Source of the DNA: Niabella drilacis
Lineage (GTDB): Bacteria; Bacteroidota; Bacteroidia; Chitinophagales; Chitinophagaceae
Assembly: GCF_900101395.1 (NCBI RefSeq)
Contig: NZ_FMZO01000002.1
Coordinates: forward strand, 447,840-511,839
Direction of reading: 5' to 3'
Length of the DNA: 64,000 nucleotides
Positions 1 through 8,715 of this stretch are shown here, piece by piece (position 1 is the stretch's first letter; each line of letters starts with the position of its first letter). The translations under genes and the position numbers were made by a program. The notes below the pieces were generated by a model, which did not search any database, was not told the DNA's origin, and saw only the letters and a list, made by a program, of their open reading frames with translations.

Positions 1-39
1 CGATATTGTGGTTTTCCGAATCTTTTAAACGATGATTAC

Positions 40-1155
40 ATGAGTACACGCCGGAATTTCCTTCAGACAATGGGGCTATCAGCCCTGGGTGTTTATGCAT
101 TCAATGGGTTGAATGCCCGGTCTGTTTTAACAGCAGCACCGGTAGCCGGGGGGCCGGTACTGCGGGTGGCCTTAATGGGATTGGGGGGATATGCCAGCCG
201 TGTTGCGGAATCTATGCAACAATCCAGGCGCGCAAAAATCACAGGTCTTATCAGTGGTACACCCGAAAAACTGAAAAGCTGGGGCGAAAAATACGGAGTA
301 CCGGAAAACAGCCGGTATAATTATGAAAGTTTTGATGCCGTCAAAAATAACCCGGATATAGATGCGGTCTATGTCATTACCCCCAATGCATTGCATCATG
401 ATCAGGTGATCCGTTGTGCAGCAGCGGGGAAACATGTGATCTGCGAAAAACCGATGGGACTGAATGCAAAAGAAGGGCGGGAAATGGTGGCTGCCTGTAA
501 AAAGGCGGGGAAGCAATTGCTGGTGGGCTACCGGATGCATTTTGAACCACTTACACTGGAAATACACCGGATGCGTATGGCAGGAGAGCTAGGGGCGGTT
601 AAGTTTTTTCAGGGACTGTCCGGTTTCCGGATCGGTGATCCCACGCAGTGGAGGCTTAATAAAGCACTTGCGGGAGGAGGGGCTCTTATGGATATTGGCA
701 TTTATGCGTTAAATGGCTGCCGGTATATGGTAGGGGAAGAGCCGGTATGGGTAACGGCACAGGAGACGAAGACCGACCGGGTAAAATTTAAAGAAGGCGT
801 AGATGAAACAATTACGTTTCAGCTGGGATTCCCCGGCGGGGTAACCGCTTCCTGCCTTTCTTCTTATAATATGAATAACCTTGACCGCTTTTTCCTGAAC
901 GGTGAGAAAGGGTTTGCTGAGCTGCAGCCCGCATCCAGTTACGGACCTATTAAAGGACGTACCAACAAAGGCCCGCTGGAGCTGACAACTGACCGTCCGC
1001 AACAAGCGGTTCAGATGGATGAGATGGCTGCCATTATTCTTGATGGCAGGAAGCCGGTAATCCCTGTAGATGGAGAGGAAGGCCTCCGTGACCTGGTGAT
1101 CATTGATGCGATCTACAAAGCTGTAAAAACCGGGGGAAAGGTCAAGCTGGTATGA
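40..1155 (+). CDS. Tat-exported Gfo/Idh/MocA family oxidoreductase
   Basis: Predicted NAD(P)-dependent sugar or cyclitol dehydrogenase of the Gfo/Idh/MocA family, 371 aa, a normal length. The N-terminus carries a twin-arginine motif (STRRNFL, residues 2-8) followed by a hydrophobic stretch, so the folded cofactor-loaded protein is probably exported by Tat. The Rossmann domain starts near residue 43 (VALMGLGGYA). The family EKP motif is CEKPMG with Lys137, the usual catalytic or binding lysine. The alpha/beta C-terminal domain ends in a typical DLVIIDAIYKAVKTGG segment. The first ATG is used because it places the Tat motif at the extreme N-terminus. The substrate cannot be read from sequence. 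It stands alone ahead of the peptidase gene, and its upstream context is outside the window. Confidence 0.9.
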   Translation: MSTRRNFLQTMGLSALGVYAFNGLNARSVLTAAPVAGGPVLRVALMGLGGYASRVAESMQQSRRAKITGLISGTPEKLKSWGEKYGVPENSRYNYESFDAVKNNPDIDAVYVITPNALHHDQVIRCAAAGKHVICEKPMGLNAKEGREMVAACKKAGKQLLVGYRMHFEPLTLEIHRMRMAGELGAVKFFQGLSGFRIGDPTQWRLNKALAGGGALMDIGIYALNGCRYMVGEEPVWVTAQETKTDRVKFKEGVDETITFQLGFPGGVTASCLSSYNMNNLDRFFLNGEKGFAELQPASSYGPIKGRTNKGPLELTTDRPQQAVQMDEMAAIILDGRKPVIPVDGEEGLRDLVIIDAIYKAVKTGGKVKLV

Positions 1156-1275
1156 TCCAGCCTCTCGTTTTATCAGCCTTTCACCTTTAGCTGATTCCTG
1201 TTTTTTGATAGCTGAAGACCAAATTTATGCTGCTTATTTCCAAACTGCGCACTATTTTTATACAAAATTTAGCTT

Positions 1276-2871
1276 ATGCCAATCAGAATGACGGATGATC
1301 CGAACAGCGGGGATAATGATTTTAATGATGACCGCGGTGGAGGTGGTTCTGGTCCGGGCGGCGGTGGAGGCGGACTGTTTGGACTCCTGCCCTTACTGCT
1401 GGGGCTGTTCAGGGGAAAGGGAATTATTGTATTGGTTGTAATTGCCGCCGCTGTTTATTTTTTGGGTGGACGTGGCGGTTGCGGTAATATCGGCGGCCTG
1501 AGTGATGCCGCACAACAGCTGTTTTCTCAAAGCGGGTACAGCTACAATCCCAATGAGTTTAATAAGGCCCATATTTATGAAGGTCTGGAGGAGAATAACG
1601 GGAAAAATCCGCTGCCGGAAGCTGTTTCCCTTCTGCGTTTTGCACCAAAGCGGGGCGACCAGGGGCAGCAGGGAAGTTGTGTGGCCTGGAGCAGTGCCTA
1701 TGCGGCACAAACGATCCTGACGGCTGCGGCAACCGGGCAGGACCCCAATAATATTGCGTTCAGCCCCTCATACCTGTATAACCAGATCCGGTTGGGAGCC
1801 GATTGCCAGGGCTCGTATATACAACGGGCCATGGAGGCGATGAAAGCAAACGGTGGCGTTGCATTGCGCAACTATCCTTATGACGATCAGGATTGCAGCA
1901 GAACACCCGATGGTGCAGTGGTACAGGAAGGGCGCCAGCACACCATCCATGGTTTTACAAGACTTACACAGGGTGATAATTTAAACCAGATCAGTGTGCG
2001 GGCTATAAAAGAGCACCTGGCCAAGGATGCGCCGGTTGTGATCGGCATGATGGTGGGGCAGAGCTTTATGCAGGATATGATGGGGAAGGACCTGTGGCAG
2101 CCACAGGGAATGGATCAGGCCCAGGTGGGTATGGGGGGGCATGCTATGTGTGTGATCGGGTACGACGACCGCAAATACGGCGGTGCCTTTCAGATCATGA
2201 ACAGCTGGACACCGCAATGGGGATCCAATGGTATCGCCTGGATACGCTATGGCGACTTTCAGAATTATGTACGGGAAGCCTATGGCATCGATCCGCTGCC
2301 CAAAAATGCCAATGTGGCGGCGATGCCGCTGGAATGCAATGTGGGGCTGGTGGATAACAGTACCAGGCAGTATATTAAATTAAAAGCAGCAGGCGCCAAT
2401 ACCTTCCAGACAGTGGCTCCCATAAAAGCAGGTACCCGTTTTAAGATGGAGGTAAAGAATACAACAGAATGTTATATCTATATTTTTGGACAGGAAACTG
2501 ATGGTAGCAGTTATGTATTGTTTCCCTACCTGAAGCCGGGGCAAACCGTGTCCAAACATTCACCTTATTGCGGTATTACCGGATACCGGTTATTTCCGAA
2601 GTCGGAGTCCCTGGAAGCCGATAACCAGGGTACCCGGGACCAGATCGCAATTGTGGCCAGTAAAAAAGAGCTCGATTATGGAAGGCTGAACGGGGCCATA
2701 ACGGCCAGCACACAATCTACCTATGCCGGCAAGGTAAATGAAGCGATGAGGAGCCTGCTTGCTCCCGGGGCCACTTATAACAGCACCTCCGATGGCCGGA
2801 TCTATTTAAAGGCTACTGCAAACCCCGGTCAGGCTGCCGTTACAATTGTGTCATTTGATAAAGTGCCCTGA
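1276..2871 (+). CDS. Membrane-anchored papain-like (C1) cysteine peptidase with C-terminal DUF4384-like domain
   Basis: The protein has 531 aa. Residues 1-33 are polar then almost pure Gly. A single hydrophobic segment at about 50-63 (IIVLVVIAAAVYFLG) should anchor it, with the bulk probably periplasmic. The catalytic domain shows all family C1 landmarks: oxyanion Gln and catalytic Cys135 in GQQGSCVAWS, His289 in GGHAMCVIGYDD, and Asn309 in MNSWTPQWG. After the protease domain (to about residue 335) a beta-rich region with KMEVKNTTECYIYIFGQ and YVLFPYLKPGQ resembles DUF4384, a domain often attached to bacterial caspase-like or papain-like peptidases. No propeptide inhibitor domain is obvious. 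The neighbours do not reveal a substrate. The protease call is firm; the C-terminal domain call is probable. Confidence 0.88.
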   Translation: MPIRMTDDPNSGDNDFNDDRGGGGSGPGGGGGGLFGLLPLLLGLFRGKGIIVLVVIAAAVYFLGGRGGCGNIGGLSDAAQQLFSQSGYSYNPNEFNKAHIYEGLEENNGKNPLPEAVSLLRFAPKRGDQGQQGSCVAWSSAYAAQTILTAAATGQDPNNIAFSPSYLYNQIRLGADCQGSYIQRAMEAMKANGGVALRNYPYDDQDCSRTPDGAVVQEGRQHTIHGFTRLTQGDNLNQISVRAIKEHLAKDAPVVIGMMVGQSFMQDMMGKDLWQPQGMDQAQVGMGGHAMCVIGYDDRKYGGAFQIMNSWTPQWGSNGIAWIRYGDFQNYVREAYGIDPLPKNANVAAMPLECNVGLVDNSTRQYIKLKAAGANTFQTVAPIKAGTRFKMEVKNTTECYIYIFGQETDGSSYVLFPYLKPGQTVSKHSPYCGITGYRLFPKSESLEADNQGTRDQIAIVASKKELDYGRLNGAITASTQSTYAGKVNEAMRSLLAPGATYNSTSDGRIYLKATANPGQAAVTIVSFDKVP

Positions 2872-3557
2872 TCCTGTTGTACAACAAGGTAAAAACATAT
2901 AGGGCATATCTGCATGGATATAGGCGGAAGCCTTAATTGACGCGGGTTTGGCGGTATGAAAATTACAATAATGGTAATTAAGTAGTAGTTACTACTATTT
3001 TACTACCTGTATTTTTGAAAATATTGACCTAAATTTGCCACCAGTCAAAAGGTCGAAGATGACGCAACCAGGTATACCGGTTCATTATCTAAGGCTTTAT
3101 ATAAGATGACTATAGCCCTCAATACTGCGTAGCTACCCCGATAGAAAGATGCATAAAAGCAGAAGACGCATTTTGAATAATTCTTAATGCGGGACTTCCG
3201 GGTAGATCCATAGTTTTTTTGGTTGATCTGCGCAGAGGAGCGGGTGGTTTGTTTCGATAAAATACGGCAATGACCAGTTGCTCCAAACGACCGTCTTTAA
3301 CTGCCCTTTAATAGCAGGACGTTTCGGAAACTGAATGGTTAAGGCCCTCCCGATGCTTTGTGTTTTCGATATTACGAAGCGCAAACCGGTTATGATATAG
3401 ATAAATAAAATGCAACCAAAATATATGCGTGAACTTACAATTTGCCGCAGGGATGCGGCGTTCAGGAATGGTCCTGTCGCTTTCAGTAAATTTTCTTTTT
3501 GATCCTTTTGCTGTTTGTCTGAAATGATAATGCTGCATTTGTATAATACTGTTTAAT
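2872..3557. other. Intergenic region ahead of the capsule locus: palindrome and promoter-like motifs
   Basis: No convincing gene in 686 bp. The short reading frames on either strand have no recognisable protein. A 7-bp inverted repeat (AGTAGTA-GT-TACTACT) lies at 2981-2996. Two TAnnTTTG-type -7 motifs follow on the + strand: TATTTTTG at 3010-3017 and TAAATTTG at 3030-3037. Neither has a convincing TTTG box 19-21 bp upstream. The hexamer GCCCTC occurs at 3115-3120 and 3344-3349. The second lies in a block (3344-3374) that resembles a block upstream of wza at 8735-8766. A short perfect palindrome GTTGTACAAC just after the peptidase stop has no T-run, so I do not call it a terminator. Confidence 0.4.
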
Positions 3558-4211
3558 ATGAGAAGGATAAAAGTAGCCGTTTTAGCAGACGAGGAACTGT
3601 CCGGTAATGCACTTGTTGCTTTGTTAAACAGGGAGGCTGAGATAGAGCTGGTAAGTACGTTTAAGGATGGAGAGTCGGCACTTTCCGGGATAGATAAGCA
3701 GCCGGTTGATGTACTGCTTTTTGATATTCATTTGCCGGGTATTTCGGGTGTGGAAGTAGTGGGGTTGTTGAAGGGGCGCTATTCAAAAATGGAATGTATC
3801 GCGCTGACAAACGATGATGCGGATACTGCCATTTTCAGTGCGTTGAATGCCGGTGCATCCGGATACCTTCTTAAGGATACGGATACTGCCGCAGTGGCTG
3901 AAGCTGTGAAGGACGTATATAACGGGGGATTTCCTATGAATAGCATGGTTGCAAGAAAAGTTATTGATCGGCTCTTCGCCGCTCCCGCACCCGGGCTGCA
4001 GTCCGAGAAACTTTCATTGCGGGAGAATGAGGTACTGCTGCAGCTGTCGAAGGGGCACCGGTACAAGGAAATCGCAGCCCACTTTTTTATCAGCGTTGAA
4101 ACGGTACGCACCCATATCCGGAATATATATGAAAAGCTGCAGGTGAACTCAAGGTCTGAAGCGATCAAAAAGGTAAAGGATAGTATGAACCGGTATATTC
4201 AGAATACCTAA
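3558..4211 (+). CDS. LuxR/NarL-family response regulator
   Basis: A two-domain response regulator of 217 aa, the family's usual length. The receiver domain (about 1-120) has the acidic pocket D11-E12, phospho-acceptor Asp56 in LLFDIHLPG, a conserved Thr in CIALTND, and Lys in GYLLKDTD. The LuxR-type helix-turn-helix (about 150-210) reads LSLRENEVLLQLSKGHRYKE, followed by VETVRTHIRNIYEKLQV. No histidine kinase is adjacent, so it is an orphan here. It is the first gene before the capsule biosynthesis genes, in the same orientation and separated from them by 555 bp. A role in controlling the locus is therefore likely but inferred from position only. Confidence 0.92.
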   Translation: MRRIKVAVLADEELSGNALVALLNREAEIELVSTFKDGESALSGIDKQPVDVLLFDIHLPGISGVEVVGLLKGRYSKMECIALTNDDADTAIFSALNAGASGYLLKDTDTAAVAEAVKDVYNGGFPMNSMVARKVIDRLFAAPAPGLQSEKLSLRENEVLLQLSKGHRYKEIAAHFFISVETVRTHIRNIYEKLQVNSRSEAIKKVKDSMNRYIQNT

Positions 4212-4766
4212 GCGACAAATGCATTGTGGACCACAGCATATAAAAGGTTGGATCGAGAATACTACTCTTTTACCATTTTACGATATTGAAGCAGGGTTTA
4301 TATTTGCATTGTATTCGGATACATTATAAGAATACTGCTATGTAGCAAGAAATAAGCCCTCTTTGTTACAACAACATCCGGATACAGAAATTAGAATAAA
4401 GAGATATTGACTTTACCAGGTGAACAAAACGGAGTAGTTCGTCTATGTACATTTAATGTACGCTGGTAATTTTGCGCATTTGTATTTTTGAATAGCCCTC
4501 AAAAACCAACGCAATTTTTTGCCAGGATTTTATGATGTGGGGAATGGTATGCAGGAGCGCTGTGCCGCAACGGCTTTCGTATGCCTGCACCTTCCCTACT
4601 GCCTGTAACGGGCCTTAAACAGGTGCGCTCAAAGTGTGCCGGGGAGCTTTGTGGCCATTACGATACTGGCTGTAATGTTTTTTGTTTGGCCGTCTGACTG
4701 TAGGTAAAGATCAAATGATCGGAAGGTATATATGTTTTCATTAACTGTTTAAGAAATACTGGCAAA
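4212..4766 (+). promoter_or_regulatory. Probable promoter and structured leader of the capsule biosynthesis genes
   Basis: A 555-bp gap without a gene. Candidate -7 elements of the Bacteroidota type are TATATTTG at 4299-4306 and TATTTTTG at 4483-4490. The second is followed within a few bases by GCCCTC (4495-4500), which also occurs at 4356-4361. The roughly 270 nt downstream of 4490 contain several short stems: GCCG-CAA-CGGC near 4563-4575 inside a GCAGG/CCTGC pair, then a terminator-like hairpin at 4656-4683. The layout (promoter, long leader, hairpin plus U-run, then a long biosynthetic operon) resembles attenuated or antiterminated capsule operons. That function is inferred; no UpxY/NusG-like antiterminator gene lies in the window. 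Confidence 0.4.
4656..4683 (+). terminator. Leader terminator-like hairpin upstream of the initiating glycosyl-phosphotransferase
   Basis: Stem CATTAC/GTAATG (4656-4661 with 4672-4677) and a 10-nt loop are followed directly by six T residues (4678-4683). An alternative GCCA/TGGC pairing overlaps the stem. It lies 83 bp before the start codon at 4767 and far from the previous gene, so it is better placed to attenuate the capsule operon than to end the regulator transcript. The stem is only 6 bp, so it would be weak. Confidence 0.45.
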
Positions 4767-6158
4767 ATGATACATTTAGATTTACCATTTGTAAAGCGGA
4801 TCACAAAGTCTATGATCATCTTAGATGTGACCGTACTGGCAATTTACCTGTTAGTAAAAATGATGTCAATCAATATTGGCCTTCAGGTAATACTGTCTAC
4901 ACTGTTGCTTCAGGGGATCACCTGGTGTGGGGTTACTGATTATTTTAATTGTTATAGCAACCTTTTTTTCAAGGAATCGACCGTTGTGTTTTCCGATACG
5001 CTAAAGGTGTTTGTGTATTATTCTATCTGCTCCTGTTGTGTTTATCTGTGCACACTTTTTAATGTATTATTTCCCCGCGAAATTGTATTGTTTATTTTTA
5101 ATTATCTCCTGTTCTTTATCAGCTATATTCTTCTAAGCCGGTTATGCTTTTTTTCTGTACGCAAGTATTGCAGGGAAAAAGGAGGGATTGTTCAGAACGT
5201 CGTATTTATCGGGGGCTCTGATTCCCTGCAGGAGGTGATGCGGCAGATGAATGAAGAACGTTACCTGGGCTATCATTGCGTAGGATACTATCATACACAT
5301 GAGCTGGAAAGTCTACCGCTTACTTACCTGGGAAGCTACCGGCAGCTCGACGTAGTGGGCAATATGCATGCCCAGTCAGAAGCTGTGATCAGTTTGTCGG
5401 CGCTGGGTGTGGATGAGGTAAAACGCTTTTGTGAACGGGCTGAAAATTTTATGATCCGGACCCGCTTTTTACCGGAGTTTTTGAGTGTTGGGAAATCTGT
5501 AGTGATGCGTAATATCGGAAGCTTCCCGGTGTTGAGCGTCCGGAACGAACCGCTGGAGAAAGAGGGCAGCTCCCTGGTAAAAGATGTCTTCGATTTTGCT
5601 TTTTCCTTCCTGGTTTGTGTATTTGTTTTATCGTGGCTGATCCCCATTGTAGCCCTGTTGATCAAACTGGAGTCCCGCGGCCCTGTATTCTTTGTGCAGG
5701 ATCGTTCGGGGAGGGGAGGCTCCGTGTTCAAATGCTTTAAGTTTCGGACCATGCGGGTGAACGCTGCTGCAGATAGTGTGCAGGCAACCCGGGGAGACGC
5801 CCGGATCACCAGGATCGGTGCATTCTTACGTAAAACCAGTCTGGATGAACTTCCACAGTTTATCAATGTGCTAAAAGGGGATATGTCTATTGTTGGACCA
5901 AGACCCCATATGCTTTCGCATACAAAAAAATTTACCGAGGTGATCAGCACCTTTATGGTCCGTCACTATATTAAACCGGGCATTACCGGGCTGGCACAGG
6001 TGAGCGGGTTCAGAGGGGAAACCAATGAACTGTGGCAGCTGGAAAAACGGGTGGAGCATGATATTACGTATGTAGAAAACTGGAACTTCCTGCTGGATCT
6101 CAAGATCATATTTTTAACGGTCTGGAACATGATGCGGGGAGAAAAGAACGCGTATTAG
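4767..6158 (+). CDS. Undecaprenyl-phosphate sugar phosphotransferase (WcaJ/WbaP-like), initiating enzyme
   Basis: A polyisoprenyl-phosphate hexose-1-phosphate transferase, 463 aa, that should load the first sugar-1-phosphate onto undecaprenyl phosphate at the inner membrane. The N-terminal half has about four hydrophobic segments and a nucleotide-fold-like middle region (NVVFIGGSDSLQEV). A further membrane segment lies near 275-295. The C-terminal bacterial sugar transferase domain shows the family signatures KCFKFRTM, FLRKTSLDELPQFINVLKGD, SIVGPRPHM and KPGITGLAQVSG. It begins the biosynthetic part of the capsule locus, downstream of a long leader with a terminator-like hairpin. The transferred sugar (glucose, galactose or a HexNAc-type sugar) cannot be decided by eye. 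Confidence 0.93.
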   Translation: MIHLDLPFVKRITKSMIILDVTVLAIYLLVKMMSINIGLQVILSTLLLQGITWCGVTDYFNCYSNLFFKESTVVFSDTLKVFVYYSICSCCVYLCTLFNVLFPREIVLFIFNYLLFFISYILLSRLCFFSVRKYCREKGGIVQNVVFIGGSDSLQEVMRQMNEERYLGYHCVGYYHTHELESLPLTYLGSYRQLDVVGNMHAQSEAVISLSALGVDEVKRFCERAENFMIRTRFLPEFLSVGKSVVMRNIGSFPVLSVRNEPLEKEGSSLVKDVFDFAFSFLVCVFVLSWLIPIVALLIKLESRGPVFFVQDRSGRGGSVFKCFKFRTMRVNAAADSVQATRGDARITRIGAFLRKTSLDELPQFINVLKGDMSIVGPRPHMLSHTKKFTEVISTFMVRHYIKPGITGLAQVSGFRGETNELWQLEKRVEHDITYVENWNFLLDLKIIFLTVWNMMRGEKNAY

Positions 6159-6205
6159 CAGTACTAAAAATTATTCTATAAACATTTTTTAAAGACGAGT
6201 AACAA

Positions 6206-6904
6206 ATGAAACGACTGTCGATTTTATCTTTTTTCATTTTGGGCGTTATAGTGGCACAGGCGCAAAAAGAAAGTGGGGCCGGAGCCGGCAATGAATTGCG
6301 GTTCTCCGCGGGCATTCATGCCGGCACGCAGGGTTTTGGTATGAATGCAGGTTACCAGGTGCACCGCCGCTGGATCATTGGTTTGGCTGCCAGTCATGCC
6401 CCTTATGGGTATACAACTACGCGTACTTTAGGTAAGAATGAATATAATATTAAAATGAAAGAGAAACTGAGTAACATCCAGGCTATTGCGGGCTGGAGCC
6501 CTTTTGGGGGAGTCCATTCAGGCGGTTTATGGAGCCGGTTGTATCTCGATGCAGGAGTGGCGGCTTTCTATAATATGGAAGCCAATGCTACAGCCACTCC
6601 TAAAAACGACTATCAGTACGGAGATCTGATCATAAAAAAGGAAGATCTCGGGAAAGTGGACGCCCACGTACAATGGAAAAAGATAGCTCCGTATGCGGGA
6701 CTTGCATTGCATGGATTGGGTTTGGGGAATCGGTTTGTATTTAACGCCAACCTGGGAACCTACTATTTGTCGAAGCCTGAAGTGCACATAACGGCTGATA
6801 ACCTTTTGTCGGAGAATACTTCCCAGGAAGGTACGGCTCAGAAGAATCTGGAAAATTACAGATGGCTGCCGGTAGTGCAGGCAGGTGTGGCATATAAATT
6901 TTAA
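6206..6904 (+). CDS. Small outer-membrane beta-barrel-like protein of unknown function
   Basis: The protein has 232 aa, with a clear Sec signal peptide (MKRLSILSFFILGVIVAQAQ). The mature part alternates polar and hydrophobic residues, has many Gly and aromatic residues, and ends in a strand terminating in Phe (VVQAGVAYKF). Both features are typical of a single-chain outer-membrane barrel. Segments such as FSAGIHAGTQGFGMNAGYQV look like consecutive barrel strands. No enzyme motif is visible. It lies between the initiating transferase and the export genes, 20 bp upstream of a lipoprotein gene, so the two probably form a pair. It could be an accessory secretion or attachment component for the polysaccharide, but this is inference from location. 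Confidence 0.7.
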   Translation: MKRLSILSFFILGVIVAQAQKESGAGAGNELRFSAGIHAGTQGFGMNAGYQVHRRWIIGLAASHAPYGYTTTRTLGKNEYNIKMKEKLSNIQAIAGWSPFGGVHSGGLWSRLYLDAGVAAFYNMEANATATPKNDYQYGDLIIKKEDLGKVDAHVQWKKIAPYAGLALHGLGLGNRFVFNANLGTYYLSKPEVHITADNLLSENTSQEGTAQKNLENYRWLPVVQAGVAYKF

Positions 6905-6924
6905 AGAATACAAAAAAGCAAATA

Positions 6925-8580
6925 ATGAAAGAGAATCGTATTGGGTTTATATTACTGGTATTTCTGGCTGTGGCTGGTATGATTGTGGCCTGCACCAATC
7001 CCTTTAAAGACCTGGAGATTTCGGTGAGCAGTAATGTTTTCAAAAACGTGGTGAACCTGGAGGTGAACAGCAGTGCGGGGACATCACTGGATAATGCAAC
7101 GGTTGTTGTTTCGGGGCCGGATGCCGGGAAAATTTATAATGCAGAGGGAAAAAAAATATTTAAGATTACCGGTGGTTTCCTGTTTTTAGCGGTGGATCCT
7201 AATATTATTGTTAGCGAACAGGCGCCTTTGAACATTAGCGTGGCCATTACGGCGGCAAACCATCTGGGCGCACAGATACCTGTTAAGATAACCGGCAGTG
7301 AAAAAATTGCTATGCGGAAGGTGGTATTGTTGAATACGACTGCAACGTCGTCTGAGATGGCGGTGAAAAATACATCGGTAGCACTGGCCGCTAACGGAAC
7401 GCCTGCATCTGATATTACGGTCAATATTCCGCCACCCGCGGGATCTGCAGAGTCCGCCACGATCCTTATTCCGGCAGGAACGCAGTTCCGGGATGCCAAC
7501 AACAATGTGGTTTCCGGAACGGATCTGAAAGTGAGCCTGGTAGTTCCTAAAACCGGTTCGGAAAGTCTGGCCGAGATATTCCCGGGCGGAACCGGTTTAA
7601 CGCAACCGGCGATCCAAATGGCCAATGGTACCACTTCCGGCACACTTCTTCCGGGGGGTATGTCAGAAGTGAGTTTTACATTAAACGGTACTGCTATAAC
7701 AAACTTTTCTAAACCGGTTGATCTGGGTATCAGTCTTGACCCTGACTTTGTTCACCCCGGGACAGGGCAAAAAGTAAAGGGCGGTGACAAGCTGAGTGTA
7801 TTTAGTTTTTCCAGTAATAATCCCATTTGGAAACACGAGCAGGATGCTACGGTACAATCTTCCGGTGGCAAGCTTACTGTAAATTTTTCCAGCACCCATG
7901 CTACCTGGTTCATGGCGGGAGGTGTTGTTGAATCATGTGATAATAGTCTGAAAATAAAATTAACCGCGGACTGGCTGAAGAATGGAGTTACGCACCCGGT
8001 AACTGTAAAGGTATATTCAAAGGCCAATGATGCTGCCGATAAATTACTGATGCAAAAGAATGTAACAGCAACTGACGGATCAGAGTTGAGCTTTGATGAT
8101 CTGCCCAAGGCGGCCGTTATTATAAAAACCTTTGATGCGGATGGTAACGGGCTTTCGGAAACTGTAGTCGCCGACCCCTGTAATGCTACTTTGCAAACGA
8201 TCAGTTTAGCGGCTTCGCCTGTTGCCGGCAATCCTAAAACCACGATGCAGTTGTATGTTCGTTGTCCTAACCAGGCGCAGCGCGTGAATATATTGCCGAC
8301 ATTCTATCTGTATTATAAAATACATGGACAAGCGGGATATAAATTATTAGGCATTGTAACAAACGGGTATATTTCTACCACTTTGCTGGATCCTGGAAAG
8401 AAATATGATTTCAGAGCAGTGTGGGGGTCTACGGTTAAAGATGTAAATGATGTTGCGGTGAAAGTAGATAATACGGCAACCGTGGGAGATAATGCGGCCG
8501 GGGGAGAAATACTAGGGACCAGGGCCGGTGCTACCAACCTGGAGTTGTTAAAAGAAAAATGTAAAGAAGCCGGTTTATGA
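6925..8580 (+). CDS. Large lipoprotein of unknown function within the capsule locus
   Basis: The protein has 551 aa. The signal peptide ends in a lipobox (MIVAC, Cys23), predicting a lipid anchor. The mature protein is rich in Val, Thr, Asn and Gly with beta-sandwich character (for example NLEVNSSAGTSLDNATVVVS, FADVADITVNI-like stretches near residue 160, and VSFTLNGTAITNFSKPVDLG), suggesting repeated Ig-like domains. I do not recognise a family. It follows the barrel-like protein by 20 bp. A hairpin at 8627-8656 lies 46 bp past its stop, so the pair may form its own transcription unit inside the polysaccharide locus. Adhesin or surface-anchoring roles are possible but unsupported. Confidence 0.65.
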   Translation: MKENRIGFILLVFLAVAGMIVACTNPFKDLEISVSSNVFKNVVNLEVNSSAGTSLDNATVVVSGPDAGKIYNAEGKKIFKITGGFLFLAVDPNIIVSEQAPLNISVAITAANHLGAQIPVKITGSEKIAMRKVVLLNTTATSSEMAVKNTSVALAANGTPASDITVNIPPPAGSAESATILIPAGTQFRDANNNVVSGTDLKVSLVVPKTGSESLAEIFPGGTGLTQPAIQMANGTTSGTLLPGGMSEVSFTLNGTAITNFSKPVDLGISLDPDFVHPGTGQKVKGGDKLSVFSFSSNNPIWKHEQDATVQSSGGKLTVNFSSTHATWFMAGGVVESCDNSLKIKLTADWLKNGVTHPVTVKVYSKANDAADKLLMQKNVTATDGSELSFDDLPKAAVIIKTFDADGNGLSETVVADPCNATLQTISLAASPVAGNPKTTMQLYVRCPNQAQRVNILPTFYLYYKIHGQAGYKLLGIVTNGYISTTLLDPGKKYDFRAVWGSTVKDVNDVAVKVDNTATVGDNAAGGEILGTRAGATNLELLKEKCKEAGL

Positions 8581-8626
8581 GTCTACGGAACGGAGAAGAT
8601 AACAACTTATAAAATAAACAGCACAA

Positions 8627-8665
8627 GGGAGATGATTGCTTCAGGCAACATCTCCCTGATTTATT
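8627..8665 (+). terminator. Probable terminator after the capsule-locus lipoprotein gene
   Basis: Perfect 8-bp stem GGGAGATG (8627-8634) with CATCTCCC (8649-8656). Extra pairing of TGC with GCA is possible in the loop. A modest T-rich tail (TGATTTATTTC) follows. It would end transcripts of 6206-8580 before wza. Confidence 0.5.
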
Positions 8666-8684
8666 TCGGAAGCCGGAAAGAATG

Positions 8685-8715
8685 TTGGTAGTGTTGTTTG
8701 AAGTTATTACTTTTG
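8685..8715 (+). promoter_or_regulatory. Candidate promoter for the wza-wzc block
   Basis: TTGG at 8685-8688, then 19 bp, then TACTTTTG (matches TAnnTTTG) at 8708-8715. It follows a hairpin and precedes wza by about 200 bp. The -33 box is off consensus (TTTG), so this is tentative. Confidence 0.3.

Noticed and set aside
2874-2890. Palindrome around GTTGTACAAC after the peptidase gene as a terminator
   Set aside because: No T-run follows and the palindrome has no loop, so it does not fit an intrinsic terminator.
3077-3088. Twelve-base match (CCGGTTCATTAT) to the end of the 132-bp palindromic element
   Set aside because: A 12-mer match is expected about once by chance for an element of this size in 64 kb on both strands, and the surrounding bases do not align.
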